Positions 23,301 through 32,729 of a stretch of DNA of 64,000 nt are shown here, piece after piece. Position numbers and translations under genes: made by a program. This DNA comes from Isochrysis galbana. Lineage: Eukaryota; Haptophyta; Isochrysidales; Isochrysidaceae. The stretch is from positions 3,925,559 to 3,989,558 of the forward strand of contig CM030941.1 of the NCBI GenBank assembly GCA_018136815.1, written 5' to 3'. The notes under the pieces were generated by a model. The model made no database searches, was not told where the DNA came from, and saw only the letters and a program-made list of their open reading frames with translations. How positions within the stretch are numbered: position 1 is the stretch's first letter; every line of letters begins with the position of its first letter.

Positions 23301-24831
23301 ACACGATGTGCGAGTTCCGACGTGATGTTGCGCAGATTAGAGCCGTTGCCCGCAGCGAATTCTGAGCGCCGCTCTCCTCAATGATGATTTGAGCGTCGAC
23401 CTGCGCACGAGCATGCAGTAGGACGGCGACAGCCTTGGCGTGCCCTTCACAACTGGCGTGTATGAGAGGCGTGCGCCCGAGGCAGCACCGGTACTCGATG
23501 TTGACTTTCTTGTTGATCAAGCTCGTTAACACACTGCTATGCCCATGCCGGCTAGCAAGCGAGATAGGGTGCCGCACGCAAAGAGGCGTGATATCTCGGG
23601 GCTCCACCACCACAGCCGTGGAAGTTAGCAGCACTTCGACCACGTCTGCGTGCCCATTTAGGGATGCCCAGCCCAATGCCGTGAGTTGTGCCCCAACATT
23701 TGCCATGTTATTTGGGTCGGCCCCCCTTTGTATGAGCTCGCGAACAACCGCTGCATGCCCCGCCATGCTGGCCAGGATCAATGGTGTGGCTCCCTCATAT
23801 TCCTCGCGTTCCTTACCCACATGCGTACATATCATCTCTACGTTCGCCCCGGCATCAAGCAGGTGTTGGACAACGGAGGAGTGGCCCCTCGCACTAGCGA
23901 GCATCAAAGGCGTCCATCGGATCACCGCCCTATCGCCGTCAATACAACGGTCGGAAGGCTTGCAAGCCAAGAGCCCACTTACGGACTGCCCCTTCCCAAA
24001 GTAGCTCGCCAACGCTAGCACCGATTGGAACAGCGACTCGTCCACCTCCAAAGCGGCTGCGGAGCGATGGATCTCCTCAGCATCTTCTTGTAAAACGGCT
24101 CGAATCAGTGGTCTCGCGTCCAAGTTGTCCGCCACATGTGCGATGTTGAAGACCTGGCCAGGTGGATCGAACCCAATGAGACAGCTCGCCGTCTCGCCAT
24201 GGCCTTCGCTGAGTGCCTCGGACACTGCCTGTTCAATCTTGTGGACGTGACCAGCCGCAGCAATCAGTTGGCGGACAAGCGCCGTGCGTCCATGGCGGCT
24301 TGCATGCATGAGAGGTGTATATCCATCGTGGCTTTCAACATTCACGGCTGCCCTTGCTGCGAGGAGCCGATGCGCTGTCGCCACGCAGTCATTCTTGCAC
24401 GCCAATAACAACGGCGTGTGTCCTTCTGAATCTCTCGCCTCACAGTCCGCGAGTTTCTCAACCAGTTCAGCTGCTAGCCCAGTTGCGTGTTTGTGGACAC
24501 ATGCCCACATAAGAGCAGACCAACCGTTCTCAGGGTCTCTCTCGTGCATAATCTCTGGACGAGCGGCCAGGAGACAGCGCATGTCGTTGATCCTTCCCTG
24601 CGCGCACGCTCGGAAGAACCAAGCTGCCGTGCCGTTGACTCCGCCTCCCCCCAGCAACTGCGTTGGCAGCCACCACAGGCGAGTAGCCTTGTGGATGGCA
24701 AGCAGGAGAAACAGGCCGCGTAGCGAGGAGACAACGTGGATTAGGACAGGCATCTCTAGCAGCAGCATGATCACTACGCCGAGCATGATCTCAGCATACG
24801 CAGGCACGAGCCGAGAGCATAGGTGCCGCAT
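20320..24831 (-). CDS. intronless ankyrin-repeat/protein kinase/RBR-like E3 fusion
   Basis: One uninterrupted frame of 1503 codons. Residues 10-55 contain hydrophobic helices (EIMLGVVIMLLLEMPVLIHV), suggesting membrane anchoring. Residues about 65-580 hold roughly a dozen ankyrin repeats (GWSALMWACVHKH, GHTPLLLACKND, DGYTPLMHASRHGRTALVRQ). A coiled coil lies near 830-910. A protein kinase domain spans about 1005-1245: Lys in HKVLKEYD near 1017, catalytic loop LHRDIKPENVVFD near 1104, LCDFDLS (DFD in place of DFG) and LYLAPETS. The C-terminus has a RING-like CGICFQDF...CAEGHIACRTC near 1263 and a RING2-like CPRCKQVYFDFVGCAALEC, then CKAAFCAFCHLDCG, near 1390-1430. RBR ligases carry their catalytic Cys at the GC position kept here; the intervening IBR is degenerate. 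Expected role: membrane-linked signalling with kinase and ubiquitin-ligase activities. It is intron-free and visibly less GC-rich than neighbours, unlike other long genes here. Confidence 0.85.
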   Translation of the reverse strand: MRHLCSRLVPAYAEIMLGVVIMLLLEMPVLIHVVSSLRGLFLLLAIHKATRLWWLPTQLLGGGGVNGTAAWFFRACAQGRINDMRCLLAARPEIMHERDPENGWSALMWACVHKHATGLAAELVEKLADCEARDSEGHTPLLLACKNDCVATAHRLLAARAAVNVESHDGYTPLMHASRHGRTALVRQLIAAAGHVHKIEQAVSEALSEGHGETASCLIGFDPPGQVFNIAHVADNLDARPLIRAVLQEDAEEIHRSAAALEVDESLFQSVLALASYFGKGQSVSGLLACKPSDRCIDGDRAVIRWTPLMLASARGHSSVVQHLLDAGANVEMICTHVGKEREEYEGATPLILASMAGHAAVVRELIQRGADPNNMANVGAQLTALGWASLNGHADVVEVLLTSTAVVVEPRDITPLCVRHPISLASRHGHSSVLTSLINKKVNIEYRCCLGRTPLIHASCEGHAKAVAVLLHARAQVDAQIIIEESGAQNSLRATALICATSRRNSHIVSMLLDAGANPDLQDETGKTALVIAVEHKLHTAVRDLVQAGAAIELCPEQGETALDIAKRTHQDEVAKMLQDAQKHVESRKAIHDFRRSFLAETGRCLLDFWSPRTRLASFRQELRSKICEVLKMSQDARDAGEVCSSMPSVVRLLGSLSEETLLIQIGEDMSCAPILDEIAGGDSQEAQRERASTAALHELDLHQLLEDDWGEHARERDTSRRVRLEICKLRLAVLIAKEGCLEQALRSLATTVDGSGPEGGAADTHDPDDAAAATRRSSYSTQVKAEDPMAAVFHDAIRRFDDSMRSQIREMIAATRSDISHTRLRLHSLLDLVQRRNKAESLLFYLRLLQAEIDEARRCERTALRRVEDKEEKSTQSDLQLARLKRRYKDSREECERLCQRRDELFRGKLPTVLGVQDVGAPSNHPENSASYSPSPFPELLVRAQRIVHPIEALETLEPAARVRFDMEILLRRAGLICERDKSYETSFKDVRPMTSGKPSVKRGTVRGSEPVMHKVLKEYDFESYKKIERAIFASRLLSHPGIVPIESAFIEHRSSVVVIQMPLYEGGNMREWCQQHDLYTRIRAAQRVAEAVRFLHTNDMLHRDIKPENVVFDRPDAEGKPALCDFDLSVNHATLNTTLMRGTLLYLAPETSPTKESDMFSLGILLLDALFCGCDSQALTRWLQNRMGSRCDAATLQRIQFDLVSSADRRQDENLPEGLREAPEGLPQLVSDMIALDQAARPNAAAVASRLQAFLDLQTCGICFQDFQRGNGVVCAEGHIACRTCLCDYVKEMFALPAVEERGEDGGHVLCFMARSHPPCGACFSLHDVARHTTALAFNMLVRNANQLRLNGFQRDLERMREDWEREWAHKGVADTARRTIEELSSESCPRCKQVYFDFVGCAALECANPQCKAAFCAFCHLDCGRNAHDHVRACPLNPWKEYFIRDWTVFERIRADKRSKQVRAYLHTLSVEVRQDLSQNARIVALLEEHGLVHELEGG

Positions 24832-24955
24832 CCCTCTTCGGCCGACGGACCCTGTTGTACGACGATGAGTGTGTCTCTGACGCGAGGGACGCGGGGGGGG
24901 GCGGGGATGCTCGCAAAATGTGGCCTGGGCCAGGCCATCGGGCAGTTAGTTACCG

Positions 24956-25066
24956 GAATGGTGATCCGAATAGAATAGTGATCCGAATAGAATAGTGATC
25001 CGAATAGAATAGTGATCCGAATACGAATAGTGATCCGAATAGAATAGTGATCCGAATACGAATAGG
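24956..25066. repeat. 17-19 bp tandem repeat
   Basis: Six consecutive units of GTGATCCGAATAGAATA, two of them expanded to ...ATACGAATA. Located about 125 bp 5' of the kinase gene start. Confidence 0.9.
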
Positions 25067-26029
25067 GGAGTCAGTCGGCCTGTCGCAATGGGTCGGCCGG
25101 TCATTCGGGGGTTTTTGCAGCGACTCAACGGGGACTCAACTTTGACTCAACTGCGGCGACGCGGCGACTTGTCAAGTCGCGCGCTATTTAGCGGATAAAG
25201 GTACCTCGCTTTTAAGGACGAGTCCTTAAAATAAGGACGGACTTCCATATCTGAGGAATAGGCTATGGTCACCTAATAAGGAGCCTACTTTTGATTTCAA
25301 GGCAGTTCCTGGCATGGTGAACTAGGCTGCTAGGCTAACAGTACACCATTCGCTCGAAAAATAGTATTTTAAAATAGTTTTACGAATCTACTGCTGGCCG
25401 AGCGCTTTCCGTCCTTAAAAGCGTAAATACAAGCGAGAGCTCATAGCGGCGCCACCAACTCTTGGGCGCATGTCGCAGCCTGACCCTTCTTCCCGACGCC
25501 TCTCCTCCTCCTTCTCCCGCCTTCGCACTGCTCCTTCCCCCGGGCTTCGCTTCTCGCGGGTGGGGGGGTGTTGCGGGTAGCGGGAGCACCCCATGCGGCA
25601 CGCTCTATTCTTAGAGCGCGCCTCCTCGCATGCAGGGGGAGCGTCTCCGACACACTCTATTCTTAGAGCGTGTCTCTCCTTCCGCCCCTCTCTCCCGGTT
25701 CCCTCGCATGCAGCTCCAGCCGGGATCTCTTCGTCCTTTCCCCTTTCCCCCTTCCATGCAACCCCAGCGGTTCCTTCTGTTCCCTCGGCCCACGAGGCTC
25801 GGAGTCGGAGTCCCCCCGCGCTCGCCCCTCGCTTCGCCCCTCTCCGACTCCCGGCTCCCCCCTTCGTTCCATTAGTCTTTCCTCTGTTCCTAGAGTTTCC
25901 CGTGTTCCTTTTCCTTTTCCCCGTCGCCCCCTTCTCTTGTACGTTTCTTGTTTCTGGCGCGCTCGCCCGGAAGCACCCCCTTCGTGTTAGGGGTGGGGAG
26001 GGGAAGAAAAAGAAAACCACAAATACAAC
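25067..26029. other. intergenic with small hairpins
   Basis: The left part (25190-25420) has TTTTAAGGACGAGTCCTTAA and a related CGTCCTTAAAAGCG block. Two short hairpins CTCTATTCTTAGAG lie at 25603-25617 and 25652-25668. The right part (25690-25990) encodes only low-complexity frames and may be degraded retroelement leader upstream of the LINE fragment at 26030. Confidence 0.4.
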
Positions 26030-26930
26030 TTTCTAACACCAAGGGACTCGTATATGTATGTGCACTTCAAACACATCTTGCATAGGCGAATAGCTACGGC
26101 GAACCGATTCGCGGACGATCCGACATGCCGCTTTTGCGGTATAGCCCCTGAGAGCTCCACCCATATAGCCCTATGCATCGCTACGGAGCCCATCTTCGAA
26201 GTCATAGAAGGACTTCTAGGGATTGATCTTAGGCCGGGCTCTGAAGTGGCCCAACGTCTCTTTTGTTACCAGGTGGACAGACCTCATCGTCCCTCCTCGG
26301 GATACTTGGGCATCCTGGCGTGGAGATACATCCTCACGGACTTTTACAACATACAATATGGCAACGCGGACGGTAGGTCCGTTAGGTCAATCTTAAGAGC
26401 GATCCTCGCGAGATACCACCTATTAGTAACGGCGAAGGTCGGTTTCTTTCAAAGGCTGAAAAAACAACGCGAAAACATGGGGCTACACGCCCCGAGCAAC
26501 AAGCATATCCGAAAAATGTTAAGCCCTCTATACACGGTGGACAAGGATTTCAATCTAGGAACATCAGAAGACCTCTTGCAAGCGGCGAGAGGTTTGGACA
26601 TACGAATATCACCTAGGGTAGCGGAAGCCCTCTTCAGTGGAAACCTCAGCGGATATCAAATGAAGATCTTAATACGATATACAAGGGAGGGAAACCTGAG
26701 CCAAAGCAGAACAAAGGAGAAGCCACAGTCTCCCGCCCCCCTTCTCTCCAACTCCTCGCCGAAGCAGCGCGCGCGGTCTCCCCGGAACCAGCTTCTCCGC
26801 TAAAGAGAGAACTAGGGAAGGGGGAGGGCGGTTGAAAGGGGTTAGGTTTGGGTAGCAGGGAGGTTCACTAGCACACTGCCTCACGCCGCACATGTGTAGC
26901 GGGGACTTTTAAGAAGATTTTTTTTTTCTA
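26030..26930 (+). pseudogene. LINE ORF2 C-terminus with zinc knuckle and 3' tail
   Basis: Open frame 26054-26803. It starts with the C-terminal zinc finger typical of many LINE ORF2 proteins (CRFCGIAPESSTHIALC, a C-x2-C-x8-H-x3-C pattern), followed by IEGLLGIDLRPGSEVAQRLF and about 190 further residues. A short 3' untranslated region follows and ends CACATGTGTAGCGGGG plus AAGAAGATTTTTTTTT. The reverse transcriptase core is absent, so it is 5'-truncated. This is the best preserved copy of the family 3' end in the window. Confidence 0.85.
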
Positions 26931-27488
26931 TTCGCGAATGCCACATCGTCCTCGCCTCTCGCCGCTCGCTTGACGTCGCTTTCGCCGCCGTCCTAGTCCT
27001 AGCCCTCGTGCCCTCGGCCCCAAGCCCGCCATCCCCATCCCACGTTCTTCCTCTGCCGACGGGCTTGAGCACCTGTTAGCGTCTCAGAAGTCGTTCCCTC
27101 CGCCGCGCTTGCCACAGTGCTGTGGGCCCCCCTCCGCTCATTGCCCTCAGACCCTAGGGGTCAGCCCACAATTCGTTAGATTGGCCGTTAGTGATTAGGT
27201 ATTAGCCCCCTCATCGAGCCACGCTCCCCTAGATCCTGAATTTGAATTTGCTACGGAGACGTTAAGTCTTCCATGGTGAAATCCCACAGGATTTGCGAGC
27301 CAAAGACAAAGAATCAACTATCACACGGGAAGATAATACATGATACCCCCTCCCGCCATGGGCCATAGTACAGGCGTCAGAAAGGAAGTATCCTATGATA
27401 TGATCCCAACTATTTTGCACCACCAACGGCCGCACCGCCCTTCCCCCCGCGCCGTGATGCGGGATGGGGAGCGAAGAACGATCAAACT
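26931..27488. other. intergenic, nothing recognised
   Basis: No coding similarity or clear repeat identified. It forms the 3' flank of the 897-aa gene. Confidence 0.4.
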
Positions 27489-30462
27489 TCAGCGAAGACG
27501 GCGCATTCTCTCAAGATGATGCTCCGCCTCCACGAGCAACGACTTCGAGCGCATCTCAGCGGCATGAAGGCGAATCGTTTCTGCATCATCGGCTACAGGC
27601 CCTTCGAGCTGCTCTTTGACTTCAGCGATAAACTGTCGCTGGGTTGGGGGCGGAGTCTCAAGGGCCTGTGCAGCATTCAAGACGTCGCGAAGCGTGTTGT
27701 CTCTGGCTTCTTTCAAGGAGTTTCGCCTCTTCTGGGTTCGTGATTGGGCATCGAGTGCGCAAACGGCATGCTGTGCAACATTGCGCGCCGCGGCAACTCG
27801 TTGGCCAACCACCCATTCGTCTCGCATAGTAGCACGCATTTGATTCGTGCACCTCCCCAAGTCGTCAACCAAAGTGCCGTTCCACTCCCGGCTCAGGAGT
27901 CGCGGACGTTTTGGTATGTCAAGCGGTGCATCTGCTTCTCTAAGGAGATGCAGAAGCGAGTGTGCTTCGTCATATGTCGTTCGCCAAGCCTTTAGGGTCT
28001 CGGATGCTACCTGGGCCCGCCGTTGCGCGGCAAGAGTTGCCTCCGCTTGGAAGGCTTTGTGCTGCTCAATTGCGGAGCTCACATCTATGGGACGTAAAAC
28101 GCGATATTTGGCCTCACCATCGCGTGATGACTCCGCCGCGTGCCCGCTTCCAAACGGGTCAAGTCCGTGCTCCTTGCCACCACCACCTTGCACCGGCGGG
28201 GGCGTTGTCGATCTCACCGCGTCGTCTCGGCTACCGGCTGTCATCCTCGAAGGGACAAGACTAAAGGTGTGTGTGCCGTGCTCCCCTGGAACGTTGGTCG
28301 TCAATGCAGGCCGTTCCGGCGCCCAAGCGTCATCACCCATCATGTTGAGCTTGATTACGTCAACATCCGCCCTCCACACTATAAAGAAGGTCTCAGGGGC
28401 CGCTGTCGATAGCTGTTCGATCACCTCCGGCTCACCTTCTACTGTCATTTCGAGCCGACACATATGCGGCAGACCGTTGGGCAACAGCGGCAAGCCCTCT
28501 AGTTCCATAGTTTCGTCGAGCGCCTGCGGACCCATGGCATGGTCGTTGATGGCGGGGCAAGTGGCACACAATGTGAAGCACGTGCGGGGAAAGACCCATA
28601 ATCAAGGACAGCCGGAAAGGCCAAGGGCGTCGCGCACACCTCTTGGAGCTCGAAAAAGGACGCCAAGCTTGCAGTACATAGGAGCTCTAGGCACTTGTTC
28701 TGCGCACGGACCACCCGGACGTCGTGGCCCTTGCACAAACGGCTGAGGGCCTCCTGTACCGAATTGGCGAGTTCCAGGTCGATGAACCGAGTGTCAACCA
28801 GCAAAATCCGGAATACGGCCTTCATCTACATTGACATGCGGAATACTCGTGAGGCGGCTTTCTATGCGACAAGAGCACGCCACCATGTACTAGTTGCCTC
28901 ACCTCGCCCTGGACATTGAGGTGTGCTTTGGGGTTTGCGCCGAGCTCACGAAGCAATGCAACTGCGGTGGCGGCCTCCAACATCTTTTCGTCTTCGGTCC
29001 GAAGGATCAGGGTTTCTGCTCCGCTCATGTCACGAATGCCGGAATCAGATGGTACAGCATTGCCCTTGGCACGGTGCTGTTGATTGGTGCTGTTGATGTC
29101 CTGCAACTTCCACTCGATGTGTTTGAACAATTGGTAGAAATCGTCCGCGTGCTTTGTATTCGTGATGCCGATCTCACTCAAACGACGTGAACACTCCGCC
29201 CTATTGTTGTCGAAGCACTGGATGAGCTTGGTGACGGCTCGATACTGGTACTGCTCGGTGAGGCTGCGCACGTAACCTCTCCGGATGTCCTCATCGATGC
29301 AAGGCGCAAGCGCGGCTCTATGCGACACGAGCACATGGCATGGAGAGTGAGAGTAAAAGAAAGTAAACGTGCAAGTGTGCGAATGGCGGTCATAAGGCGC
29401 ACACCTAATAACAAGATACAGGAGGAGATCCTCGTCCGACGCTGAGCTGGCTACAACCAAGTCTGCCGAGGACGACGCGGTCGAGAGCGTCGTCGAGGCC
29501 CGATGCACAGTCTGCACCAATTCACGAGACGGAGAGGATGCTGCCGAACTTTCCTCACATGTTCGGCGGGGCGATGAGGAGTCCCAGAAGCTATCAACAA
29601 TCGACAGATCCGATTCATGTATTGACAGTTCATCTGGTTCCGTCCTGCATACAGCTGCGCCCATGCCCGACGAAAGTGTGATCTCGGGTGCAACGGTACT
29701 GTGGTAGCCAACATCGGGCTCGACTGGGTTGTCTTGGATAGCGGGCCGGCCCTCGATGCCTCTGAGCTTCTCGCCACAATCGTACCGGACAATGTGCACA
29801 ATGGATTGATTTTCTTTGGCAATCCCGTTCACCACGAGGCGGAAGACAAGCCCATACACCTTCGGCTTATGGTCCACATTGTCGATAGGTAACTGCAGCT
29901 CGGGGAAGGTGACGAAGAGGCTGCCGTCTCGGTCTTCTTCGAGCTCTGCGGTGCGCCTTTCTACTGGCGTGCCCTTGGGCTCGCCTCGGCGGTTCTTAAT
30001 GGTGAACTTCGGGTGCGGTAGCGGATCCGAGGCCGAGGCGACGCTTGCGCGCGTACCCTCTCGCTCCTTTGCCTTAAAGATGTGCAGCTGGACCTGAACA
30101 CTAGATTCACTCGGAGTGTGGCCCTCGAGACGGATCACGCCATCAAATGGCTGCGGGCGAGCTCCATTGGATATCTGATAAATACGTCTGTGCGGATTCC
30201 TGTGTGTGGGAACCACTAGCTCGAGCTCAACATAGGCAAGACGCAAAGTGGAGAGGGGGCAGATGGGCTCGATGGCCCTCGAAGCTGTGCTGCATGCAGT
30301 TAGAGCGGTGGATGGCGCGGCGGCAGCAATGGGGGAGTTGGACAGCGAGCGAGGTCGAGCAGCGTGCGAGCGCGCCCCAGACCAGCCTGCTCGAGCGGCG
30401 GCGTTGGAGCGAGGTGCGACCGAGCACGCGGCGGGAGTGGCGGACGACGAGCACGGCGCCAT
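27489..30462 (-). CDS. unrecognised 897-aa protein, four exons
   Basis: Exons 30462-29405, 29317-28903, 28825-28640 and 28523-27489. All GT-AG junctions keep the frame; the first intron is 87 bp and has no in-frame stop, so retention is possible. I do not recognise the family. Residues about 70-240 alternate short beta-like stretches (AYVELELVVPTH, then KVYGLVFRLVVNG, then QSIVHIVRYD), suggesting an Ig-like beta-sandwich; a distant Rel/STAT-like transcription-factor fold is only a guess. A Ser-rich linker follows. Residues about 360-430 are helical (YVRSLTEQYQYRAVTKLIQC). Residues 492-530 (FRILLVDTRFIDLELANSVQ) resemble the start of a receiver-type alpha/beta domain. The last 190 residues are predicted helical and basic, consistent with coiled coil. 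A GA array lies directly 5' of the start codon. Confidence 0.7.
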
Positions 30463-30477
30463 CCATCCATATGATGA

Positions 30478-30590
<113 letters not shown>

Positions 30591-30877
30591 AGGGGGGGGG
30601 GGGGGGGGGGAGAGTGAGAGAGGAGGGGGTGGGACAAACGGCGGACTCTCTTCTCTTCTCTGCTCGTGATACTCGAGTAGAAGGTGGTGTTCACGTAAAC
30701 TCTCGAGGACCTTCCTCTCTCGCTCCTTCCCACTCGAACTCTCCGGGAGGGGGAGAGAGAGAGAGGCTCTCCCCGCCCCCCCCCCCGCGGTTCTTCTGCG
30801 CGATGGGGAAAGAAAAAAAAAAGGGAAGGGGGGCCCCCTCCCCTCGTTTGGGGGGAGGGGAAGGGGGGGGACATCTC

Positions 30878-31047
30878 CCTAGATGGGAAATACGTATTTA
30901 CAGACCAAATACATATGTATTGGGCTGTATTTGAAGCGTGTCCTGGGTAGTAGGCCTCGAATGTATTTCAAATGTATTTGGCCGGAGGCCAAATACATAT
31001 GTATTTGGCTGTATTTGCAGGCCCCTGCACCGTATTTCCCATCTAGG
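30878..31047. mobile_element. complete 170-bp hAT-type MITE
   Basis: Terminal inverted repeats CCTAGATGGGAAATACG and CGTATTTCCCATCTAGG bound the element. It is flanked on both sides by the identical 8-bp sequence GACATCTC (30870-30877 and 31048-31055). An 8-bp target duplication is characteristic of the hAT superfamily. Inside are two copies of the palindrome CCAAATACATATGTATTTGG. Related copies or parts lie at 12697, 31529, 34787, 34830, 43908 and 47461. Confidence 0.9.
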
Positions 31048-31055
31048 GACATCTC

Positions 31056-31500
31056 TGTCTCTCTGTCAATCCATGAATCGGACCTGTCGACCCGACTTCC
31101 CGAGTCTGATCTATACCCCGAGTCAACGAGTCGATACAAGTCCAGCACGCGCCTGAGCCACCCCCAGTCGCCTGCCACCACCACCCACAAGCCTCCGTCC
31201 GCACTGCTCCGCGCCCTCCGTGCGTCGTGCGTCGTGCGTCGTCCGCCATGCCCGTGGTCACTTCCAACATGGGTCCCAAGGACCGAGGAAAGCTCCATGC
31301 GCTCCCCGCAAGAACCGCGTTCCGCGCTAGCTGCCGGCGCGCCCTCGCAGGCAATCTCCAAGAGTGAGAGCAGCCTAGCTCTGACGCAAAAGGGGGGACC
31401 ATCGCACTCATCGCACTGCGACACTACGAGGAGCACAACGTCCTTGCGCCCAATGAGCAGTGAGGTGAACCAAACCATTTCTGCTCGACTATAGCATCAT
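31056..31500 (+). repeat. dispersed repeat with long open frame
   Basis: Part of it (about 31117-31213) recurs inverted at 4797-4893. An open frame continues to 31494 but shows no known domain. It contains GTGCGTCGTGCGTCGTGCG short tandem units near 31220. Confidence 0.5.
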
Positions 31501-31528
31501 CCTTAAGTAAAGTACAAAGCCTAGATCT

Positions 31529-31610
31529 AGATGGGAAATATGGTGTTGGGGCCTGCAACTACAGCCAAATACATATGTACATATGTATTATGTATTATTT
31601 CAAAAACTAT
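31529..31610 (+). repeat. internally deleted CCTAGATGGG element fused to a LINE leader
   Basis: Begins CTAGATGGGAAATA and keeps a shortened palindromic core. It then runs into AAACTATTGTTATAGTTTTA and the ORF1-like ATG region, as at 12697-12892. Confidence 0.65.
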
Positions 31611-31759
31611 TGTTATAGTTTTAGCGATGGAGCGCGCGCCGACCGCTCCCACCTCCCAGTCCCCCGCCGCCACGACGCCCCACCGGGGCCGCCCCAAGCC
31701 GCCGGAGCCGAAGCGCTCACAGGCCGCCCCCCTGACTGACAGCTGACAGCGATGTTGAC

Positions 31760-32698
31760 ATGATCCTTCCGCCCTCGCCGCCCCAACAGCCACACAAGCA
31801 GGGAACAGGCAGAGTCCTGTTCCCTGCAGACCAACAGGGCCAGCATCTGGCCCTCCCACCAGCCTCTGCTGCCGCTCCTCCACAACAAGGACTCCCCATG
31901 GTGGGTGGCAGCCCTGCTGCCACCCCCATGGAGGCAACTCCTACCGTCAGTGCACCCCTCGGGGGCGGGCACTTCACTCAACAAACAATCCTTGGAGCCT
32001 TTACGGCTTCCAACCCCTCAAACATCAATCCACAGAAGTCGTACGCCCAGGTGGCCGGCCCTAAAGGGAAGCAACCACAAGAAGCACAGAAGGCCCCATC
32101 TCTGCCCCCCCAACATCCACCGCCGCCCTCGCGCAAGCGAGCGGACCCGCAGTCGGAACCGAAGCCAATCCAAACACACAACACACAATTTGCCTCACCC
32201 CCCCATGATGATGAGGAGGAACCGGATGACACTCCTTTCTTCATCAAGCTAGCCCAGCTAGCTGAAGACAAGAAGGAGATCAAAAGCGAGGATGTAGCAA
32301 CCTACATGAAATTCCTTCTCTCAAAGCTTGAGGGTCTTGATGCCACCCCAGATGGGATGGATAAAGGACGCAAAGGTCCATGGATATTCTATGTCGATGA
32401 AGATGCGCACGACCAATTCAAGGCCGCATACGGCGATAAGCTTCAAGCAGCTCTCTCGGGAGTCCCACACGAGTTTGCGGTAACCTATGGCGCTCTAGCC
32501 GACTCGGCACCACGCAAGTCTAGCGCCGTCCGGTCCTCATTGAAGGAGGTGGCAACCTACATCGTATTTCGCATTTTCGACCCCGTAAAAGCTTACAAGA
32601 CGAAAACTCGACACCTTGCTAACGCATTGGAGCGCGAAGGGTTCCATGTATTACGGGGCAACCAACAACGTGCCAAAACCACGGTAGAAATATATTAG
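31760..32698 (+). CDS. LINE ORF1-like protein
   Basis: Open for 312 codons from ATG at 31760; nucleotide homology to 12892-13310 starts earlier, at an ATG at 31627 in another frame. The N-terminal 130 residues are Pro-, Gln- and Ala-rich and include QKSYAQVAGPKGKQ, a motif style common in LINE ORF1 proteins. An acidic patch (DDEEEPDDTPF) and a globular C-terminus (FFIKLAQLAEDKKEIKSEDV, then GPWIFYVDEDAHDQFKAAYG, then TYIVFRIFDPVKAYKTKTRH) follow. A fragment of the same protein sits beside a LINE reverse transcriptase piece at 51150-51425, which supports assigning it to that LINE as its nucleic-acid-binding ORF1. No ORF2 follows here. Confidence 0.6.
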   Translation: MILPPSPPQQPHKQGTGRVLFPADQQGQHLALPPASAAAPPQQGLPMVGGSPAATPMEATPTVSAPLGGGHFTQQTILGAFTASNPSNINPQKSYAQVAGPKGKQPQEAQKAPSLPPQHPPPPSRKRADPQSEPKPIQTHNTQFASPPHDDEEEPDDTPFFIKLAQLAEDKKEIKSEDVATYMKFLLSKLEGLDATPDGMDKGRKGPWIFYVDEDAHDQFKAAYGDKLQAALSGVPHEFAVTYGALADSAPRKSSAVRSSLKEVATYIVFRIFDPVKAYKTKTRHLANALEREGFHVLRGNQQRAKTTVEIY

Positions 32699-32729
32699 AA
32701 ATTTACGCAACGGCCACCGGGACCCACGA

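Noticed and set aside
24136-24868. Plus-strand frames opposite the kinase gene
   Set aside because: Shadow frames of the 1503-codon gene; no conserved domains and no splice logic.
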